This document shows positions 34,950 to 40,597 of a stretch of DNA of 40,597 bases, in pieces. The position numbers were made by a program, and so were the translations under genes. The notes under the pieces are model-generated. The model did no database searches, was not told where the DNA came from, and saw only the letters and a program-made list of their open reading frames with translations. The number at the start of each line of letters is the position of its first letter. Position 1 is the stretch's first letter. Origin of the DNA: Klebsormidium nitens (taxonomy: Eukaryota > Streptophyta > Klebsormidiophyceae > Klebsormidiales > Klebsormidiaceae); NCBI GenBank assembly GCA_000708835.1, contig DF237670.1, positions 1-40,597 of the forward strand. Direction: 5' to 3'.

Positions 34950-37900
34950 CTAATCGGCGAGATACCCAACGAGCACAGAATACTTTTTCCCGGTTGCCAA
35001 GCTCTCGGCGGGCTGGATCCACGTGTACTTCAGGGATCCCCTCAGAGTGTAGCTGATCCACGCGGGAATCCCCGCTTGAATCCCGGCAACTAGAGCGGCG
35101 GCCACGTCCGGAGCCTCCGCTTGCTGCAGACACGAAAGGAACCGGGTACACGCTTCGGACCGATCCGAGCAGCTCTTAGAAAGGCAGATTGAACTCAAGA
35201 AAGATAATAAGCCGAGATGAAAACAAGGTAACCAAATTGAAATGGGGGAGTTAGTCTGGTGGTTAGGGTGGGTGTGGGTGCGGAGCAGGTATCTTTTTGG
35301 GTTGAATTTCCTAGTGTTAGGCGAAGCTTATTATCATCTCTGGCTTATTATCATCTTTCTTGAGAAGTATAAAGAGCAGCGCCCTTTCACGTTGCTCAGA
35401 AAAGAAGATCTGAGTCCGCGAGATTTTGGCAGTGAATGAGTGAAACGACGGGAATGTCACGCTCCGGCCACTGAGCGTTGAATGAGTCAGTGGAGCCTCT
35501 TACGTTTTCGAGTCTGCTTACCTCTGGCAAAACCGGGTCAAGGACACTTTATCAGAAACGGCGAGAAAGGGTGGGGCTTTCTTAGTGCTTACGCGTCTCC
35601 CTTGCGACGAGGAGTCACTCGACCCTCATTTGGAAGCCTCGAATCGGACAAGCACATGTACGGCACCGGAACAGAACTTGGAAATTACCTGGAGCGTCTC
35701 GCCGCTTAAAGCTGGAAGGTCTTTCTTGCAACAAATTTAATGTAGATCGAAATGCGGAGGAGCAGACGAATCGGACGGAAGCAGGACAACGAAGACCGGA
35801 ACTTACCTGGGGCGTCTTGGCGGCCTTGGAGAAGTCCGCTCTGTGCGCCATGGAAAGGCCGGATTGGCTTTTGAACCGAGATTTTGAACCACGGAAGGGG
35901 AAAACAACCGGAACGGATCCAAATGGAACTTTTCTGGCGGAGCCTTGGGAGGTTTTGAGAGAAATTTTGCCATGGGAGCGTGCGTCGTGACCCTGACCAG
36001 AGAGGAGCGAAGACAAACCGGAACGGAACCGGAACGGAACTCACCTCAGGTGTCTTGCCGGCCTTGGAGAAGTCCGCCCCGTGCGCCACGGAAACGTAGC
36101 CCGAGGCCGGATCGGCGTCCCGCACAACGACGTAAAAGCCGCCAGGAATTACGCCCGGAAAGACCTGCTTGTTTGTGGCGTCGAACAAGGGCTGCGCTGA
36201 GCCAGGCGCGAACTTGATCTTCTCCCCGAAGTACGTCGCGAGAGTGTAGGCCGCGATGGGGTTGCACGCCGTGTAAGCCGCATAAGTACACTGGGCGATC
36301 TCCGTATAGCCCTGCAGAAGACGGATATAAATTATGGGTCGTTGGATGGGCACCACGTGGCCTTGCGGGATGGAGAATATGGTGGCACGTTTACAGCAAT
36401 GGGTTTGCACGGGTTTGAGTCGCATAAGTGCACTGAGCGATCTCCGTATAGCCCTGCAGAAAAGGGACATACGCTGCTGACAAGGGGCAAAGGGGAGGCG
36501 CTGAGGAATGAAACGGTCATTGGATGGGCGCCACGTGGCCCTACGGGTGGAGAGCATGGTGCCATACTTATGCAGTTGCGAGTGCCCCCAGATGTGTCTG
36601 TAAGGAAAGAGCGCAATGGAGAGCCTTAAAAAGGCAAAGAAGGAGGCTCTTTGGCGACCAGCGAGCGGAGAGACCACGGATTCGGTCGCTCGCCACGTCC
36701 TGCAAACAGAGGGTACACGCGACGTGGCTGCTCCGCGAGTAATGCTCAGATTATCCCGGAGGAAACACCGCGGATGGGTGCTTGTTACTTTGCTTGGACC
36801 TAACCTGAGCGGAAAAACTTCCATTGGAATCAGAAAGACTTCTCCTGACGTACTCCGAACGGCTTGAAATAGGTGACAAACGAGACCGATCGGGCAAGCT
36901 CGCAAGGAGCACTTTACTCAAGTGGGAGACATTCGCTGCCCAAGCTAAACTTCGCACACCCTCTTTGCTCGTGGATTACGTGTCTTGTCCCAAACGAAAG
37001 CTCAAAACACTTGCCTCCTGCAGAGAGCTTCGGAAAACATGTGCTTTTTCAAAATGAGGGCCTCGATAAACAACGAGAGTCGGAAGAACGAGGACTTACA
37101 GAGGCGACGATGGATCCGTCCGGCAGTAGTGGTCCAACGTAGGCCTTCTTGAGAGAGAGAGGATTGCCGTTCCTGAAGAGATATTGGGTCAGCCCCCCCC
37201 CCGCCGCGGCGATCCCCTGGTACACTTGCAGCCTGTTGGGATACGAAGGGATCCCCACGTCTTCGAAAGCCTCGTCGAAGTACATCCCGAGAGAGGACAG
37301 GTTCGCGTGCGCGACGCGGCGCCAACTGGCGCCATTGACGAACGGGTAGAAGCCGTTGAACTGCCACTTAGGGCTCTTGGAATTGATCTCTGCGTAAACC
37401 TGTGCGGGGAGGGTGCGTCGGGCTGTTAATAGTGAATCGAGACCCGTTTTTAAGACCACTTGTCAAAACATGAAGGAAAGGACCCGCGGGGTTCTTGACC
37501 AGTATCAATCTTCAAATGCGTCGGGGTCAGTTCAAGAGCGCTTTTGGGCTTTGATGAAGGGACTTTTCAGTCAGTCTTTGAATTATTTCAAGATCAGTCT
37601 TCATCCGGGTCCTGAGTAACCGCGCGAGGTCAGGGTGCAACGTCACAGAGGTCTGTGTAGGTTTTGCACATCATTCTGTGAACCTTCTGTGAACATTCTG
37701 TAAACCTCTCAGGAAGTGTTCACGTGTCCCAAGTGTTTCTTTCCGAGGTTCTGAAATTTCTTTATAAAATTTACGTGGATGTGAGCCAAAGAATTGATCA
37801 AAGAACCAACTTACAACAAAGCACGTCCCAAGTTGTGAGAAGAATGTACCTTCTTCCTGTATGTTCATGTTGTGATGAGTTCCAAGTTGTGATACGAGAA

Positions 37901-39039
37901 AAGAGAAGCTGACAAGGGCATATGCATGTAACGATACACGGTCCCACCTTCAAGCAACTTCCAATGGGCGCCAGATCCATGACACCAGACGCACGACATC
38001 CTCACAAATGAGAGCTCACCAGACAAACAATGCTACATTCGAAAGATCAATTTGGCTCAGGAAGGGAGGCTTTTTCTTGTATTGTCCCAGCTAACAGCTC
38101 TGTTCCTTCAGACTGCCCGGAAGATTTCGAGCAGCAGAAGACGAGACTTCAAAAGCAGCAAAGACTGCACAATCCAAGCTCTCAACCTGCTCAGCTTACG
38201 TCCTTAGCGTCGGTGCCTGACTGGATCTCCCGAACGACTGCGAGCACCAGGTTTTGGACGGTCGCATATTCGCAGCCAGTTTCTTTGGGAGGGTCCGCAA
38301 TGCACGTTGACTGGGCTTGGGCGCCAATCTGCATTTGGAAAGGAGTTTCAAAGTGGTCAATAGCGGGTCTGATTGGCTAATGCTGCTTCTCTTGTTCTTG
38401 GCATTGTCTTTGATTTCTCAGTGCTTCTGCAGGAATTCTGCGGGCCGGTCCTAAAAGGTTGATGACAGGTGGGGAACAACATAAGCAGCAGCTGCCGGCA
38501 GTGGCGTATCAGTTTTGGAGTCTTTGGACTTTGAATCGCAAATTCAAGACTCACTCAACATGCTTCAGTCATGCCGTTTACTTTGAAGCCGACAGGGCCA
38601 GAATGTGTGAGGACTGCGCAGAAGAATTGGAAAGAGGATTCACATGCCAAAACCAGCTAGCAGAGATAGTTGCAGAGTGGAAGAATTTTGAGAAGCTTCT
38701 TAGATTGAACACACTGTCAAACTTTTCAGTGGGCCGCCAGAGGAGCTCTGCAAGCTGGAAGAAAATCCCATCGTCAATGCAATGGGGCTAATCGCCCAGC
38801 AAGAAACGGAGTATGTGTTTAAATTCTACGCTTATACACTTTAGCAATGTCAAAGCAGCATTGCACGGGCAAGCAGCATTGAATGAGAGACAGAGAGAAG
38901 CAAAGTCAGCAACCAATTTGCACTGGCACAGGAGACATATTGAAGCAGCAGACCCTATTTTGCCGTAGCTCACCAGCACGCATGCGGCCAGTGCCGCGAC
39001 AAGTAAAAGAGCCCAGGCAGGACGGCAAAGCGGCGCCAT
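34950..39039 (-). CDS. Secreted protein with two Cache-like modules
   Basis: Five exons, all phase 0: 39039-38974, 38328-38200, 37399-37100, 36311-36045, 35123-34950 (TAG). The product has 311 residues. Residues 1-27 form a signal peptide with an A-Q-A cleavage site. Two related modules follow. The first (about 76-168) contains FNGFYPFVN, VAHANLSSLGM, GGGLTQYLFRNG and AYVGPLLPDGS. The second (about 206-311) contains PGGFYVVVRDADP, VSVAHGADFSKAGKTPE, AWISYTLRG and the end YSVLVGYLAD. The order (beta strand, VAH(A/G), GK/GM turn, helix, strand, hydrophobic end) is that of extracellular Cache ligand-binding domains. No transmembrane helix, kinase or other signalling domain is attached. Exon 3 carries a G10 run (complement of 37193-37202) in frame. 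Exon 4 is flanked by partial copies of itself. Ligand and partner are unknown. Confidence 0.8.
35194..35364 (+). mobile_element. MITE-like element with doubled right terminal repeat
   Basis: The left end CTCAAGAAAGATAATAAGCC (35194-35213) is the inverted complement of the right end (35342-35364), apart from three inserted bases. A second TTATTATCATCTCTGG word just inside the right end repeats it. The G-rich core GGTGGTTAGGGTGGGTG lies between. It sits in intron 4 of the Cache gene, immediately downstream of the last-exon boundary on the plus strand, and has no coding capacity. Similarity with the copy at 15900-16290 continues beyond the right end to about 35450, so the mobile unit may be longer than the inverted repeats suggest. 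Confidence 0.65.
35683..35975 (-). repeat. Partial copies of the 3' end of Cache-gene exon 4 with donor site
   Basis: Downstream of exon 4 (true donor after 36045) the exon end recurs. One good copy ends at 35807 and translates as MAHRADFSKAAKTPQ, against VAHGADFSKAGKTPE, with GTAAGTTCC after it. A shorter copy ends near 35688 (GACGCTCCAG then GTAATTTCC). A more decayed one lies near 35915-35975. Spacing is about 110-130 bases. Intron starts after the donors share a GTTCCGG word. None has the 5' half of the exon. Confidence 0.82.
36390..36620 (-). repeat. Partial copies of the 5' end of Cache-gene exon 4 with acceptor site
   Basis: Upstream of exon 4 (true start 36311) a copy starts at 36453 with the same TTCTGCAG splice site and nearly the same first 33 bases (GYTEIAQCTYA in the exon frame), then drifts out of frame after about 60 bases. 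Intron sequence before the real acceptor (GGCCACGTGGTGCCCATCC) recurs before the copy as GGCCACGTGGCGCCCATCC near 36523-36541. A further, poorly preserved piece of exon-like sequence lies near 36560-36610. The unit therefore spans intron plus 5' exon end. Confidence 0.82.
38459..38791 (+). other. Antisense open frame in Cache-gene intron 1, uncertain
   Basis: A 110-codon plus-strand frame lies inside intron 1 of the Cache gene (38973-38329). Its middle part is rich in charged residues and cysteine (RMCEDCAEELERGFTCQNQL) and looks protein-like, but I recognise no family and see no supporting splice pattern. It could be a nested gene or a chance frame. Confidence 0.25.
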
Positions 39040-39122
39040 CGTGAAATCTCAGTACGTTATTAGGAATCAGGGATCCTTCTCTCTCCGGAGAAGCGCAGCC
39101 AGACCGATCGACGCTGAATGGT

Positions 39123-39200
39123 GTACGTACTGGGGGGGTACCGTATGGCAAACTGTACAGTGTACGGTACATACTAAGTACAGTGTACACTGCAGTGTAC
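39123..39200. promoter_or_regulatory. Cluster of nine GTAC motifs upstream of the Cache gene
   Basis: GTAC occurs at 39123, 39127, 39138, 39155, 39162, 39167, 39178, 39185 and 39197, that is nine times in 78 bases, where about 0.3 would be expected by chance. The word ACAGTGTAC is repeated. The cluster lies 84-161 bases upstream of the start codon at 39039. GTAC is the core recognised by SBP-domain transcription factors of plants and green algae (for example the copper/hypoxia regulator CRR1 of Chlamydomonas). Binding here is inference. Confidence 0.6.
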
Positions 39201-39204
39201 GGGG

Positions 39205-39380
39205 GGGGCAGCTGGCGGCGATCGGCCCGGCAGCCGCCATGTTGTTCGCCAATCATTGAATTAATTGGGCCCCGGCGGGCGGCGGCCGCCGGCCGCGCCC
39301 TTGGCCGCCCGGCCGCAAGCAGGCCGCGCCCGCTTCAGGCCCGCGGGGGCCGCAGCGCTCCGCTCTGCCGCTCGCAGCCC
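39205..39380. promoter_or_regulatory. GC-rich island upstream of the Cache gene
   Basis: This segment is almost entirely G and C, with repeated CCGGCCGC, GGCCGCC and GCGGCGG words and several short palindromes, in a window that is otherwise near balanced. It lies directly beyond the GTAC cluster and is probably part of the promoter region. Open frames across it are a by-product of composition. Confidence 0.5.
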
Positions 39381-39399
39381 GTTTGATTCCAGAGGAGTG

Positions 39400-40597
39400 C
39401 AGGGATACGCTTGAGTCGTGAAGGTTATGATCAGTCAGGTTTAAACACTTCAGAAACGTTAAATACCGGTTTGTATCCGGATTTTATCCTCTGCATGTTG
39501 CAATATGCCGTCGCTTGAGTCTCACTGCACTTTTGATTTCCGGCGGCTCAATCATACTGACAGCTGAAATAAGTCGTTTACCAAACGGGCCCCCGCAAAA
39601 AGGCACCAGGACCTATTGAGCCCGGTATCGCGTTTAGCAGAGCGGGTTGCGCGCGTTGTTGCTTTGCTGTCGGTTGCAGAGTCGATCCTCAGAGCCAAGA
39701 ACGCAAACGTCTGTCTCAAGGAACGGCCAGCCGCGGGACTCTGGATTGAAGATCACATTCATGTTTACAAATGAAGATCGGTGCACTCAGGGGCTGTCCA
39801 AGTATTGACGAGATTGTGCGGGCCGCGGAACCCCGTGTTGAACTGCCGATGAGCCTGACGGTGCGACAGAAACGTGAGATTTTTTGGCAACAACACACGA
39901 GACGAGGCAGCAAAGATACCATGGTGGGTCGACTTTCTAAAACTCAGAGGACACTCTGTAGCGCCCACGTAGCGGCGCTTTCTTGATGTAACGAAGTGAA
40001 ATTCAATATGTCTTGCACGATCAGAATGAGGCTTTGCCTCTCACACGATAAGGGCAGTACAGCAAACCAGTACTGGTCACGTCTACGAAGTATACCAGAA
40101 CGAGTTTCAGGTAACTGGAAAATTGACCCGGCTGTTCCCGTGTTCCGGGGCTGCTTGACGCCCAAATCTGATCATAAGTTGGACATATAACCACTCTCTA
40201 ACCAGCCCATAACCAGCGCATATAACCATCCATTATGACTAAGGGCCAAAAACTCCGGTGTATCTCCATGCGCAAGCTCGTCCCGGGCTTGCGGGATTCG
40301 TGGGGTATCGTACCCTCTCCTCACTTCAGACCGATTCGTGATGTGATTGGGTCATAAAACTGTATACTCGTAGTTCAAGAGGGAGACGGAGATAGAGGGC
40401 AACCTGCAGGTGTAAAGACGTGAAGCGCATACCAGCTCTTTCAGTAAGGCCAAAGGCTAACCGTCCCAGAACGAGACGACCCCGCAAATTATACAGAGGA
40501 ACCTCAAAGGCGATACTATTGACGAGCAACGAGAATGGAGTCGGGGGAGAAGCATTTGCGCGTTCTCATGAACACTTTCGTGAGCCCTCATCAGCCG
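39400..40597. other. Right flank, nothing firmly recognised
   Basis: A 71-codon plus-strand frame (39771-39986) has a protein-like start, with LPMSLTVRQKREIFWQQ in the middle and a possible donor at ATACCATG|GTGGGT (39927-39928). It could be a first exon running out of the window, but no family is recognised. Short ATAACCA repeats occur at 40180-40230. Confidence 0.35.

Noticed and set aside
35706-36905. 399-codon minus-strand open frame treated as one protein
   Set aside because: It runs through introns, the real exon 4 and the partial exon copies. Only 36045-36311 fits the Cache-gene model.

Overview
This is a eukaryotic nuclear window. It holds four intron-rich protein genes that I could model exon by exon with consistent GT-AG junctions and reading phases, plus a decayed tyrosine-recombinase (DIRS-type) retrotransposon and several small dispersed repeats. 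Compact exons, introns of a few hundred bases, roughly balanced GC, plant-like NAT9 and alpha-glucosidase I sequences and a DIRS element suggest a green or streptophyte alga. A Klebsormidium-like alga is my best guess; the guess is inference only.

Layout. 181-2305 (-): DIRS-like element with RT, RNase H, DAM-type methyltransferase and the start of a tyrosine recombinase, all broken. 2305-3837 (-): a frameshifted 1.5-kb copy of exons 2-3 of the alpha-glucosidase gene, abutting the RT exactly where its N-terminal half is missing. 4031-4749: coding-like fragments of unknown origin. 5110-5400: tRNA-derived, SINE-like unit. 6399-13820 (+): 12-exon gene for a secreted beta-helix protein of 486 residues with a cysteine-rich C-terminus. 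15206-27017 (-): 18-exon gene for mannosyl-oligosaccharide glucosidase (GH63, 831 residues), convergent with the previous gene. 28828-32654 (+): 7-exon NAT9-type N-acetyltransferase (199 residues), divergent from the glucosidase. 34950-39039 (-): 5-exon gene for a secreted protein of 311 residues with two Cache-like modules. Its upstream region has a dense GTAC cluster and a GC-rich island. The flanks 32655-34949 and 39400-40597 hold nothing I recognise.

How the genes relate. The glucosidase trims glucose from N-glycans in the ER. The beta-helix protein carries many N-glycosylation sequons and the Cache protein at least one, so both could be clients of the same secretory pathway. That is a loose functional link, not an operon.

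The most unusual structure is a pattern of partial exon copies at splice junctions. Exon 14 of the glucosidase has three extra copies of its 5' half plus 3' splice site upstream, and three extra copies of its 3' half plus 5' splice site downstream. Exon 4 of the Cache gene, about 18 kb away, shows the same two-sided arrangement.
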